Assembly (NCBI GenBank): GCA_013044085.1
Contig: JABEVI010000060.1
Coordinates: 1-14,659, forward strand
Direction: 5' to 3'
Source of the DNA: Steroidobacteraceae bacterium
Lineage (GTDB): Bacteria; Pseudomonadota; Gammaproteobacteria; Steroidobacterales; Steroidobacteraceae
DNA length: 14,659 bases
Under the pieces are notes generated by a model. The model was given only the letters and a program-made list of their open reading frames with translations, made no database searches and had not been told where the DNA came from. The translations under genes and the position numbers were made by a program. This document shows, piece after piece, positions 1 to 7,301 of the stretch. The first letter of the stretch is position 1. Each line of letters starts with the position of its first letter.

Positions 1-664
1 CGGCATAGCCATGGGCGCGCAATTTGTCGAGCAGGCGCTCGGCGTTCGCTGGATCGGCGAATGCGCCGGCCTGTATGAACAGCGTGCTCACCGGCGTGCT
101 GGCGCCGGCCGGCGCGGACGGGTCGATCGAACGTACCTCGACCATCGCCGTGCCGTTGCGGAGCATGCCGAGCTTCGCCGCCGCCGTATAGGACAGGTCG
201 ATGATGCGGTTCTTCACGAACGGCCCACGGTCGTTCACGCGTACGATCACGCTGCGGCCGTTCTGCAGGTTCGTGACCCGGACGTAACACGGCAGCGGCA
301 GGGTTTTGTGAGCGGCGGTCATCGCGTACATGTTGTAGGGTTCATGAGTGGAGGTCTGATCCTCGTAGAACCCCGGTCCGTACCAGGAGGCCACGCCGCG
401 CTTGTCATAACCTCGACAGGTGCGGCGCACGTAATAACGCTTGCCGAACACGTCGTAGAACGGCGGGTTGCCATAGGGCGAGCGCGGCTCGACGCGCGGC
501 ACGGCATTTGGAATCGCCAGCACGTCGGCCGGCGGAGCCGGCAGCGTCACCGGGGGTGCGGACCGCAGCGGTGCCGTGCTCTGGCACGCACTCAGCGCGG
601 CGCCCGCCGCGGCTAGCATCAGGCTCGCACGCAAGCGCCGCACGCGTCCGGTAAGGCTGCTCAT
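1..664 (-). CDS. rlpA: RlpA, septal-ring lytic transglycosylase lipoprotein (partial, C-terminus cut off)
   Basis: The 221 residues present encode an outer-membrane lipoprotein of the RlpA family, which in Pseudomonas aeruginosa cleaves glycan strands lacking stem peptides at the septum. The N-terminus has a basic start, a short hydrophobic core and the lipobox L24-S-A-C27. Q28 follows the Cys, which fits outer-membrane sorting. After a Pro-rich linker, the double-psi beta-barrel domain spans about residues 88-180 (GVASWYGPGFY, YAMTAAHKTLPLP, VRVNDRGPF). Putative catalytic residues are E108, H119 and D145. A SPOR domain for binding denuded glycan begins near residue 194 (STLFIQAGAF) and is cut by the window edge. 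The usual TANGE segment reads TSTHE; E108 is kept. The ATG at 664 overlaps the mltB stop as ATGA, implying translational coupling as last visible gene of the mreB operon. Identity is confident; full length is unknown. Confidence 0.92.
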   Translation of the reverse strand, partial: MSSLTGRVRRLRASLMLAAAGAALSACQSTAPLRSAPPVTLPAPPADVLAIPNAVPRVEPRSPYGNPPFYDVFGKRYYVRRTCRGYDKRGVASWYGPGFYEDQTSTHEPYNMYAMTAAHKTLPLPCYVRVTNLQNGRSVIVRVNDRGPFVKNRIIDLSYTAAAKLGMLRNGTAMVEVRSIDPSAPAGASTPVSTLFIQAGAFADPANAERLLDKLRAHGYA

Positions 665-1671
665 GGCGCCGTCCGCAGGGAAAGGACGCGGCGTTTTATC
701 GCGACCGCGAGATCATGGACCGCCATCGCGTAAAGGGGGCTGTGGTTATAGTGAGTGATGGCATGAAAATTAGCGAAGCCGACGCGCCACTCCGGGCCGT
801 TGCGCCCGTCGGCCGCGATCAACCAGGCGCGATGCCGCGGGCCGGGCGCGCCATCGATGCGCACGCCTTCGGCCCGCAGCGCGGCGACGCTCATCGGTGC
901 GCCGAGATCCGTGCCGGCGGCCGGTGGTGTCCTACCCGCCGCAACGCGTGCGCGACGCAGCACCGGCCGGCCCGTCTGCCAACCGTGCTCGCGCAGGAAA
1001 TAACCGACGCTGTCGAAGATGTCGGGCCAGTTCGACCACAGGTCGACGTGAGCATCCGCGGTCGCATCGAGTCCGTAGCGTCGATAGCTCGACGGCATGA
1101 ATTGTGGTGCGCCCATCGCACCGGCATAGGAGCCGAGCGCCGTCAGCGGATTGATATGCTGAGCGCGTGCGAGCAGCAGGAATTGTTCCAATTGGACGCG
1201 AAAGAAGCGCGACCGTGGCGCGGAGTCGAAGGCGAGCGTCGCCAGCGCGTCGAGCACCCGATACTGACCGGTCAGGCGTCCGTAATAGGTTTCGACGCCG
1301 AGGATCGCCACCAGGTACTGTGGGGCGACGCCGGTGCGCGCGCTCGATCGGGCGAGTTCCCGCCGATGCGCGACCCAGAAGTCGACGCCCTCCTGGATGC
1401 GCTGTTCGTTGAGGAAAATCGGCCGGTAGCGACGCCAGGAGAGCGTCTTTTCAGCCGGTCTGGCCATCGCGGCGAGGATCGCCGGCTGGATCCTCGCGGC
1501 GGCGAGGATCGCACGCAGCCGCCGGGGATCGAAGGAGTCGCGTGCGGCCACGCGTTCGATGAAGCCGGCGACATCGGCGCGGTGCGTGTCGAGAGCCGCG
1601 GCCCGGTGCGCCACCGCCAGGATCGAACCGGCGGCGAACAGTACGAGGCGGACAGGGTGTCTGGAGCGCAC
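661..1671 (-). CDS. mltB: MltB-type lytic murein transglycosylase (family 3)
   Basis: This 336-residue protein is a family 3 lytic transglycosylase, cleaving the MurNAc-GlcNAc bond of peptidoglycan to give 1,6-anhydro-MurNAc ends. Visible family blocks are ILGVETYYGRLTG with catalytic Glu E127, SYAGAMGAPQFMPSSYRRYG (residues 181-200), the WPDIFDSVGYFLREHGW block near 215-231, and FANFHAITHYNHSPLYAMAV near 300. E. coli MltB is a lipoprotein of 361 residues. This one has a Sec signal peptide (about residues 1-26, ending AHRAAA) with no Cys and no lipobox, so it should be soluble in the periplasm. The start is GTG, 4 bases after the rodA stop and without a clear Shine-Dalgarno sequence, so coupling to rodA is likely. 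Its TGA overlaps the rlpA ATG. The order rodA-mltB-rlpA also occurs in Pseudomonas. Confident family call. Confidence 0.94.
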   Translation of the reverse strand: MRSRHPVRLVLFAAGSILAVAHRAAALDTHRADVAGFIERVAARDSFDPRRLRAILAAARIQPAILAAMARPAEKTLSWRRYRPIFLNEQRIQEGVDFWVAHRRELARSSARTGVAPQYLVAILGVETYYGRLTGQYRVLDALATLAFDSAPRSRFFRVQLEQFLLLARAQHINPLTALGSYAGAMGAPQFMPSSYRRYGLDATADAHVDLWSNWPDIFDSVGYFLREHGWQTGRPVLRRARVAAGRTPPAAGTDLGAPMSVAALRAEGVRIDGAPGPRHRAWLIAADGRNGPEWRVGFANFHAITHYNHSPLYAMAVHDLAVAIKRRVLSLRTAP

Positions 1672-1675
1672 CCGC

Positions 1676-2815
1676 TTAAGACCCGACGAGTTTGCGATGC
1701 GAGTGCAGCGACATCAGAATCCCGAATCCGGCCATGATGGTCACCATCGAGGAGCCGCCATAGCTGATCAGCGGGAGGGGAACGCCGACCACCGGCAGGA
1801 TGCCGCTCACCATCCCTGAGTTCACGAACACGTACACGAAGAAACTGAGCGCGATCGCGCCACCAGTCAGCCGCGCGAAGGTGTCCTGCGCCTGCATCGC
1901 CAGGTACAGCGCGCGTCCGATCACGAATGCATAGAGCGAGAGCACCAGCAGTTGTCCGAGCAGTCCAAATTCCTCGCCGATCACCGAGAAAATGAAGTCC
2001 GTGGAACTCTCAGGCAGGAAGTCGAGCTGCGCCTGGCTGCCACGCATGTAGCCCTTGCCGAACACGCCGCCGGAGCCGATCGCGATCTGCGACTGGATGA
2101 TGTGGTAGCCGGCCCCCAGGCGGTCGATCTGCGGATTCATGAAGGTGAGGATCCGCTGGCGCTGATATTCGTGCACGAAATGCCAGCCGCCGATGGCGGC
2201 GAGGATGAGCACCGGAATCGACATCAGGATGATCGATGTCTGCAGTCCGGCGAGCAGCATCACGATCAATCCGGACGTGGCGATCAGCAGGGCCGTGCCG
2301 AGATCCGGCTGGGCGGCGACCAGGGCGGTGGGCAGGGCGATGAACAGCGCCATCACCACCAGGTCCTTGAAAGCCGGCGGCAGCGGCCGTTCATGCATGT
2401 ACCAGGCGCAGAGCATCGGCACGGCGAGCTTCATGATCTCCGAGGGTTGGAAACGCATGAATCCGAGATTCAACCACCGCTGCGCACCCTTGTCGATGTG
2501 GCCGGTCACGTCGACCACGATCAGCAGCAACACACCGAACGCATAGGCGAGCGGCGCCAACAGCCGCAGATACTGGGGGGTCGAGAAGCGCGCGAGCAGG
2601 GCGAGCGCCGCAATGGCGACCACGACGTTGCCGATCTGGTGCTCGACCATTTTCACGTTCTGACCGGAGGCGCTGTAGACCACCAGCACACCGATGCAGA
2701 TGATCAAGGCGAGGACGCCCGTCAACGGGCCGTCGAGGCGCAGGGCGCGCAGGGTGCGACCGCCCGCGCTCAGCGTGCGACGGGTTCGCGATGGCGAGAA
2801 TTCGTCGAGGATCAT
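1676..2815 (-). CDS. rodA: RodA, SEDS-family peptidoglycan glycosyltransferase
   Basis: This 379-residue polytopic inner-membrane protein polymerises lipid II into glycan strands during side-wall elongation, working in a complex with PBP2. SEDS signatures are visible: GAQRWLNLGFMRFQPSEIMKL (from residue 110), QPDLGTALLI (169-178), FLPESSTDFIFSVIGEEFG and NSGMVSGILPVVGVPLPLISYGGSS near 332-356. The presumed catalytic Asp is D273 in STDFIF, equivalent to D262 of E. coli RodA. Hydrophobic stretches fit about ten transmembrane helices. The N-terminal extension of about 28 polar residues before the first helix is slightly longer than in E. coli (370 residues). The ATG overlaps the mrdA TGA by 4 bases (2812-2815), tying synthesis of polymerase and cognate transpeptidase. 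The call is RodA rather than FtsW because it is adjacent to PBP2 and mreBCD. Confidence 0.97.
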   Translation of the reverse strand: MILDEFSPSRTRRTLSAGGRTLRALRLDGPLTGVLALIICIGVLVVYSASGQNVKMVEHQIGNVVVAIAALALLARFSTPQYLRLLAPLAYAFGVLLLIVVDVTGHIDKGAQRWLNLGFMRFQPSEIMKLAVPMLCAWYMHERPLPPAFKDLVVMALFIALPTALVAAQPDLGTALLIATSGLIVMLLAGLQTSIILMSIPVLILAAIGGWHFVHEYQRQRILTFMNPQIDRLGAGYHIIQSQIAIGSGGVFGKGYMRGSQAQLDFLPESSTDFIFSVIGEEFGLLGQLLVLSLYAFVIGRALYLAMQAQDTFARLTGGAIALSFFVYVFVNSGMVSGILPVVGVPLPLISYGGSSMVTIMAGFGILMSLHSHRKLVGS

Positions 2816-4743
2816 GGAGTCTTTGCCGTCACGGGCTTTTGAGCCGATGTCTCCGGTTTGGCGGGCAGTAAGTAGGCGTCGAAGACCTTGCGGGCGATCG
2901 GCCCGGCGACCGCGCCGCCCTCGCCACTGGCGTGTTCGACCATCACCGCCACGGCAAGTTTCGGATCGTCGGCGGGTGCGAACGCGATGAACAGCGCATT
3001 ATCGCGCAAGCGCGCCTTGATCGTCTTGGCGTTGTACTTCTCATTCTTGCCGAGCGAGAAGACCTGGGCCGTGCCGGTCTTGGCGGCGATCAGGTACGGG
3101 GCGCCGGCCGCCATCCTTGCGGCGGTGCCACCGGGGCGTGCCGCCTGCTCCATGCCCTCGTAGACCACTTGCCACTGATCCGGTGTGATGCCGCGCACGG
3201 GCGGGTCCGGCCGCGGCGGCAGGCGGATCATCCGGGTCGATCCGGGCGGGCGGATGCCGATCACCAGTCGGGGTTTGAACCCGTGGCCGTGCGCGGCGAT
3301 CGTCGCGACCGCATGTGCGAGTTGCAGCGGGGTCGCGAGCATGTAGCCCTGGCCGATGCCGACGATCAGTGTTTCGCCGGGAAACCATACCTGGTTCGCC
3401 CGGCCCTTGAAAGCGTGCCGCTTCCATTGCGGAGAAGGCATCAGTCCACGCACTTCCCCGGGTATGTCGATGCCGGTTGGCTTGCCAAAACCGAATTCGC
3501 TCAGAAAATGATGCATCCGGTCGATGCCGAGCATGTTGGCCACGTTGTAGAAGTACACGTCGCAGGATTGGGCGATGGCACGCCGCATGGAGATCTCGCC
3601 GTGACCGCCGTGCTTCCAGCAGTGGTAGAGGTGCAGGCTGTGGGGGAGGCGGAAATATCCGGGACATAAGATGTGCTGATCCGGCGTGATGACGCCGTAG
3701 TGCAGCGCCGCCAGGGCGTAGTAGGGCTTGGCGGTCGAACCCGGCGGGTAGGCGCCGGCCAGCGCCCGGTTGATCAAGGGCTTGTCCGGGTCGTCCTCCA
3801 GCGCCGCATATTGCTTGTCGGTGAGTCCGCGCGCGAATTCGTTCGGATCGAACGCCGGCGAACTCGCCAGCGCGATCACGTCGCCGTTCTTCGGATCGAT
3901 CGCGACGACCGCGCCGCGCAAACCTTGCAGCGCGTCTTCCGCGGCGCGCTGCACTCGCACGTCGATGCCGAGTACCAGTGTCGAGCCGGCGACCGGCAAT
4001 TGGGTCTTCAATTTCGGGTGATAGGCCCCTTCCTTGGTGACGGGCCGGCCGGCCGCATTCACGAGCACCTCCCGGAAGCCCGGCTTGCCGTGCAGCTCGC
4101 TTTCATAGGCCCGCTCCACCCCGAGTTTGCCGATCAGGGTGGTGCCGGCGTAGACGGCGGGGTCGATATGGGCGAGATCGCGCGCGCTGATCGCCGCGAC
4201 GTAGCCGAGCGCATGCACGGCGAGCGGTCCGAACGGGTAGTGCCGCGTCAAGCGGGTGTGTACGTCGATGCCGTTGAATTCAAAGCGATGCAGTGCGAAG
4301 ACCGCCATTTCGCGGTCGGTCATTTCGAGTTTGATCGGCACGCTCTCGTACGCGGGGCGCGACATGATCGAGCGCTTGATGGCCGGCAGGTCCGCCGCAT
4401 CGAGCAGCCCGATCTGCACGAGCCGCTCGAGGCTCGCATCCAGTTGCCTCGTATTGCCGACCTGGTCGCGCTCGACCTCGAGCTGGAAGGCCGGCATGTT
4501 GTCGGCGAGGATCACGCCGTTGCGGTCCAGTATCAGTCCGCGGCTCGGCGGGATCGGCTCGATGCGCACCCGGTTGCCCTGTGACAGCTGCGAATAGTAC
4601 GCATAGCGCACGACCTGGAGGTAAAAGAGGCGGCTGGCGACGGTGAGCAGCAGCAGTGCGACGATCACGCCGGCGACGATGCTGCGGAACGTGAATATGC
4701 GCCTCTCGCTCCAGTGGTCCTTGATGCGAACACGCCGGACCAA
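2812..4743 (-). CDS. mrdA: PBP2, peptidoglycan DD-transpeptidase of the elongasome
   Basis: This 643-residue class B penicillin-binding protein crosslinks new glycan during rod elongation with RodA. It has a short cytoplasmic N-terminus, one membrane anchor (about residues 20-45), a dimerisation/pedestal region starting with the NRVRIEPIPPSRGLILDRNG block (57-76), and a C-terminal transpeptidase domain. Active-site motifs are S336-TAK (in YPPGSTAKP), S393-C-D (AQSCDVYFYN) and K555-TGT (AAKTGTAQ). E. coli PBP2 has 633 residues. The best start is TTG at 4743: no in-frame ATG or GTG precedes the membrane anchor, and a CGGAG lies 9 bases upstream (4753-4757). The start is 20 bases after the mreD stop and the end overlaps rodA. 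The Ala/Pro/Lys-rich tail (about 627-643) follows the folded domain. PBP2 rather than PBP3, from its position next to rodA and mreD. Confidence 0.97.
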   Translation of the reverse strand: MVRRVRIKDHWSERRIFTFRSIVAGVIVALLLLTVASRLFYLQVVRYAYYSQLSQGNRVRIEPIPPSRGLILDRNGVILADNMPAFQLEVERDQVGNTRQLDASLERLVQIGLLDAADLPAIKRSIMSRPAYESVPIKLEMTDREMAVFALHRFEFNGIDVHTRLTRHYPFGPLAVHALGYVAAISARDLAHIDPAVYAGTTLIGKLGVERAYESELHGKPGFREVLVNAAGRPVTKEGAYHPKLKTQLPVAGSTLVLGIDVRVQRAAEDALQGLRGAVVAIDPKNGDVIALASSPAFDPNEFARGLTDKQYAALEDDPDKPLINRALAGAYPPGSTAKPYYALAALHYGVITPDQHILCPGYFRLPHSLHLYHCWKHGGHGEISMRRAIAQSCDVYFYNVANMLGIDRMHHFLSEFGFGKPTGIDIPGEVRGLMPSPQWKRHAFKGRANQVWFPGETLIVGIGQGYMLATPLQLAHAVATIAAHGHGFKPRLVIGIRPPGSTRMIRLPPRPDPPVRGITPDQWQVVYEGMEQAARPGGTAARMAAGAPYLIAAKTGTAQVFSLGKNEKYNAKTIKARLRDNALFIAFAPADDPKLAVAVMVEHASGEGGAVAGPIARKVFDAYLLPAKPETSAQKPVTAKTP

Positions 4744-4763
4744 GCTATTCGACTCCGGTTTCG

Positions 4764-5240
4764 TCAGCGCTCATGCAGACGGCTCAAAATGCCGGATACG
4801 ATCGGCCAAAGCAGCGCGCCGATGATCGGCGCGAGCCAGCGCGACCAGACCGTCACCGGATAGCCGGTCGCGCCGTCGACCCAGAAGAGAATGAACTGAT
4901 AGGCGCCGAGCAGTGCGAAGATCGTCAAGGATTGCTGCAGAATCGAGAACACGCGTACGCGCAGCCGCAGATGGATCGCCCAGGCCGCGGTCAGCGTGAG
5001 CGCGAGCGCGTGCTCGCCGAGCACGACACCCCGGATCACGTCGATTGCGAGTCCTGCGAAGAACGCGAGCGTCAGGCCGCCGCTGCTCGGTGATTCGATC
5101 GACCAATAATAGACCACCAGAACCAGAAAATCGGGCCGCAGGACGTCGATCACGTGGGGCAAGGGCACGATCGCCAGTATCAGCGCGATCAGCGCCGAGA
5201 GCAGGACCGGCGTGCGCCGGATGCGGCGATCGCGGCTCAT
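4764..5240 (-). CDS. mreD: MreD, inner-membrane rod-shape protein
   Basis: This small integral membrane protein of 158 residues (E. coli MreD has 162) links the elongasome components MreC, PBP2 and RodA. It is largely hydrophobic, with probable helices near residues 11-27, 33-47, 55-74, 76-92, 99-120 and 131-152. The family-typical motif RPDFLVLVVYYW (35-46) is visible. Sequence conservation in MreD is low, so the call rests on this motif, its length, the membrane topology and its place immediately after mreC. The ATG overlaps the mreC stop as ATGA (5237-5240), suggesting coupled translation of the two interacting proteins. No separate promoter is visible. Confidence 0.95.
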   Translation of the reverse strand: MSRDRRIRRTPVLLSALIALILAIVPLPHVIDVLRPDFLVLVVYYWSIESPSSGGLTLAFFAGLAIDVIRGVVLGEHALALTLTAAWAIHLRLRVRVFSILQQSLTIFALLGAYQFILFWVDGATGYPVTVWSRWLAPIIGALLWPIVSGILSRLHER

Positions 5241-6100
5241 CGCCGTGCCGCCGCCCGCGCCGCCGCCGGCGTCGGCCAGACGAACAGCAACACGCGGGAG
5301 CGGTCGAGTCTCGCCGCCGAGCGCACGTCGACCTTGGCGAGGGAGCGTACCCGGTCGATTTTTATATCGAGCACGGTGCCGACCGGATAGCCTTCCGGGT
5401 AGACCCCACCGAGACCGGAGGTCACCAGCAGATCCCCCTTGACCACGTTCGTGGTGGTCGGCAGGTACGGCAATTCGAGCCGACCGAGGTCGCCCGAGCC
5501 GACGGCGATCGTCCGCAGTCCGGTGCGATTGATCATGACGGGGACCGCGCTGGTCGCGTCGCTGATCAGGATCACGTCGCAGGTGCGTTCGGCGACGCTT
5601 TGAACCTGGCCGAAGACGCCATGGGCGTCGAGCACGGCCTGGCCGACGTAGACGCCGTCACGTGCTCCCTTGTCGACGAGCACGCGTTCGCGAAACGCAT
5701 CGATGTCGACGTCCATGATGTCGCCGACCAGGAATTTCGGGCCGACACCGGCGGTGCTCGCGCGCAGCGCGCGCAGCTGCTGGTTTTCCGCCTGCAGAGC
5801 CGCATAGCGCTGCAGGCGCAAGCGCGCATTGCGCAGTTTCGCCTGCAACTCGGCGTTCTCGGCGCGCAGCGTATCGCGGGTGGTCACGCTCGCACGCAGC
5901 CAGGTGTAACCCTCGAACGGGCTGCTGACCGCGAGTTCCACCGGGTAGACGACGATCGACAGCGCACGGCGTATCTTGCCGAGCTGGTCGTAGCGCTTGT
6001 CGAGCACGATCAGGCCGAGTGCGAGCAGCGTGTAGAGCGCGCTGCGCAGCAACAACCCCGAAGGGCGGCCGGTTGCCTCGTGACTACGAAACGCGACCAT
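5237..6100 (-). CDS. mreC: MreC, periplasmic elongasome scaffold
   Basis: This 287-residue bitopic protein forms a periplasmic scaffold that activates PBP2-RodA. It has a short cytoplasmic N-terminus, one transmembrane helix (about residues 16-34), a Leu/Gln/Glu-rich coiled coil (about 72-113, for example AENAELQAKLRNARLRLQ) and then the beta-barrel MreC domain. Domain motifs include DIMDVDIDAF, VLVDKGARDGVYVGQAVLD, ISDATSAVPVMINRTG and VTSGLGGVYPEGYPVGTV. The length is normal for the family (usually about 280-360), with no extended C-terminal tail. The ATG at 6100 is preceded by AGGGAG at 6108-6113 with a 7-base spacer, the strongest ribosome binding site in this operon. It starts 24 bases after the mreB stop and overlaps mreD. 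Confidence 0.97.
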   Translation of the reverse strand: MVAFRSHEATGRPSGLLLRSALYTLLALGLIVLDKRYDQLGKIRRALSIVVYPVELAVSSPFEGYTWLRASVTTRDTLRAENAELQAKLRNARLRLQRYAALQAENQQLRALRASTAGVGPKFLVGDIMDVDIDAFRERVLVDKGARDGVYVGQAVLDAHGVFGQVQSVAERTCDVILISDATSAVPVMINRTGLRTIAVGSGDLGRLELPYLPTTTNVVKGDLLVTSGLGGVYPEGYPVGTVLDIKIDRVRSLAKVDVRSAARLDRSRVLLFVWPTPAAARAAARR

Positions 6101-6124
6101 GGGCGTGCTCCCTAGTCGCCGGCA

Positions 6125-7168
6125 TCACTCCAGTCCAAAGATCCCCGGCCCGTGTTGCTCGGTCAATTCGAGAATTCGGCCGCCGCCGCGCGCAACGCAG
6201 GTCAGCGGATCATCCGCGACGACGACCGGCAAGCCGGTCTCCTCCATCAGCAATTTGTCGACATCCCGCAGCAGTGCGCCGCCGCCGGTGAGCACGATGC
6301 CGCGCTCGGCGACGTCCGCGCCGAGTTCGGGCGGCGTCTGCTCGAGGGCTTGTTTGACGGCGCCGACGATGCCCTGGAGCGGCTCCTGCAGGGCCTCGAG
6401 AATTTCGTTCGAGTTCAGCGTGAAGCTGCGCGGCACGCCTTCGGAGAGGTTGCGACCCTTGACGGAGATTTCGCGCACCTGCTGGCCGGGATACGCCGAG
6501 CCGATCTCCAGCTTGATTCGTTCCGCGGTCGCCTCGCCGATCAGGATGCCGTAGTTGCGGCGCACGTAGTTGGTGATCGCCTCGTCGAACTTATCGCCGC
6601 CGATGCGCACGCTCGAGGCGTAGACGATGCCGTTCAGCGAGATGACCGCGACTTCCGAGGTGCCGCCGCCGATGTCGAGCACCATCGATCCGCGCGCCTC
6701 CTGAACGGGCAGTCCGGCGCCGACCGCCGCCGCCATCGGTTCGGGGACGATGTCGACGCTGCGCGCGCCCGCGCCTTCGGCGGATTCCTTGATCGCGCGC
6801 CGCTCGACCTGGGTCGAGCCGAAAGGCACGCACACCAGCACGCGCGGACTCGGACTGAGGAAACGGTTGCCGTGCACCTTCTTGATGAAGTACTGCAGCA
6901 TCTTCTCGGTGTAGGTGAAGTCGGCGATCACGCCGTCCTTCATGGGCCGAACCGCGGTGATGTGGCCCGGCGTGCGGCCGAGCATATTCTTGGCCTCGAC
7001 ACCGACCGCAACGATGATCTTGCCGCCGCGGGTAGGTTCATCTTGGACCGCGACGACCGAGGGTTCATTGAGGACGATGCCGCGCTCGCGGACGTAGATC
7101 AGGGTGTTGGCGGTGCCAAGATCGATGGAGAGGTCATTGGAAAAATAACCCCGGAGACGTTTGAACAT
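6125..7168 (-). CDS. mreB: MreB, actin-like cell-shape protein
   Basis: This bacterial actin of 347 residues, the same length as E. coli MreB, polymerises on the inner face of the membrane and orients side-wall synthesis. It shows the phosphate-1 motif IDLGTANT (15-22), an EPMAAAVGAGLP block, the phosphate-2 motif VLDIGGGTSEVAVISLNG (163-180), VRIGGDKFDEAI and the adenosine motif VLTGGGALLRDVDKLL (292-307). The N-terminal amphipathic membrane helix is MFKRLRGYFS. The frame stays open upstream for 45 codons, but homology puts the start at this ATG. The 17 bases upstream carry no Shine-Dalgarno sequence and include a CCTCC run. MreB is the first gene of the minus-strand operon, read from a promoter at 7211-7239. 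Confidence 0.99.
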   Translation of the reverse strand: MFKRLRGYFSNDLSIDLGTANTLIYVRERGIVLNEPSVVAVQDEPTRGGKIIVAVGVEAKNMLGRTPGHITAVRPMKDGVIADFTYTEKMLQYFIKKVHGNRFLSPSPRVLVCVPFGSTQVERRAIKESAEGAGARSVDIVPEPMAAAVGAGLPVQEARGSMVLDIGGGTSEVAVISLNGIVYASSVRIGGDKFDEAITNYVRRNYGILIGEATAERIKLEIGSAYPGQQVREISVKGRNLSEGVPRSFTLNSNEILEALQEPLQGIVGAVKQALEQTPPELGADVAERGIVLTGGGALLRDVDKLLMEETGLPVVVADDPLTCVARGGGRILELTEQHGPGIFGLE

Positions 7169-7210
7169 GTGGAGGTTTCTGCTGGCGGGGGGCGTGAAAA
7201 AAGTTGCGCT

Positions 7211-7239
7211 AATGTAACAACCGACAGGACTTTCAGCAA
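7211..7239 (-). promoter_or_regulatory. Predicted sigma-70 promoter for the mreB operon
   Basis: Read on the minus strand, the -35 is TTGCTG (7239-7234) and the -10 is TACATT (7216-7211), separated by 17 bases. TG-T directly precedes the -10, giving an extended -10. Transcription would start near 7204, leaving a leader of about 36 bases before the mreB ATG. This is the only good housekeeping-type promoter seen for the seven-gene run. Prediction from motif match only. Confidence 0.6.
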
Positions 7240-7248
7240 GGCGACGTG

Positions 7249-7254
7249 TATCAT
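7249..7254 (+). promoter_or_regulatory. Possible -10 element for the gatC operon
   Basis: TATCAT at 7249-7254 matches the sigma-70 -10 consensus at 5 of 6 positions. It would start transcripts near 7261, about 40 bases before the gatC ATG. No convincing -35 sits 16-18 bases upstream; that region (about 7226-7231) overlaps the spacer of the divergent mreB promoter. This is the weakest of the regulatory calls because a hexamer match alone is common. Confidence 0.35.
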
Positions 7255-7270
7255 CCGCCGAGCTTGTTTT

Positions 7271-7287
7271 TGCGCGTTTGCCGCGCA
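7271..7287 (+). other. Short hairpin in the predicted gatC leader
   Basis: TGCGCG (7271-7276) and CGCGCA (7282-7287) are a perfect 6-bp inverted repeat around the 5-base loop TTTGC, ending 14 bases before the gatC ATG. It could affect ribosome access, since gatC lacks a clear Shine-Dalgarno sequence. In DNA this GC-rich a 6-bp stem may also be chance. Confidence 0.3.
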
Positions 7288-7301
7288 CATTGGTCGATCC
7301 C

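Noticed and set aside
715..1737. A 340-codon open frame on the plus strand, opposite mltB
   Set aside because: MltB on the minus strand has catalytic and family motifs. The opposite frame is compositionally biased and has no ribosome binding site or family resemblance.
1952..2842. A 296-codon open frame on the plus strand opposite rodA, Gln/His/Asp-rich
   Set aside because: Complement of hydrophobic codons in RodA yields polar residues; this explains the composition without a real gene.
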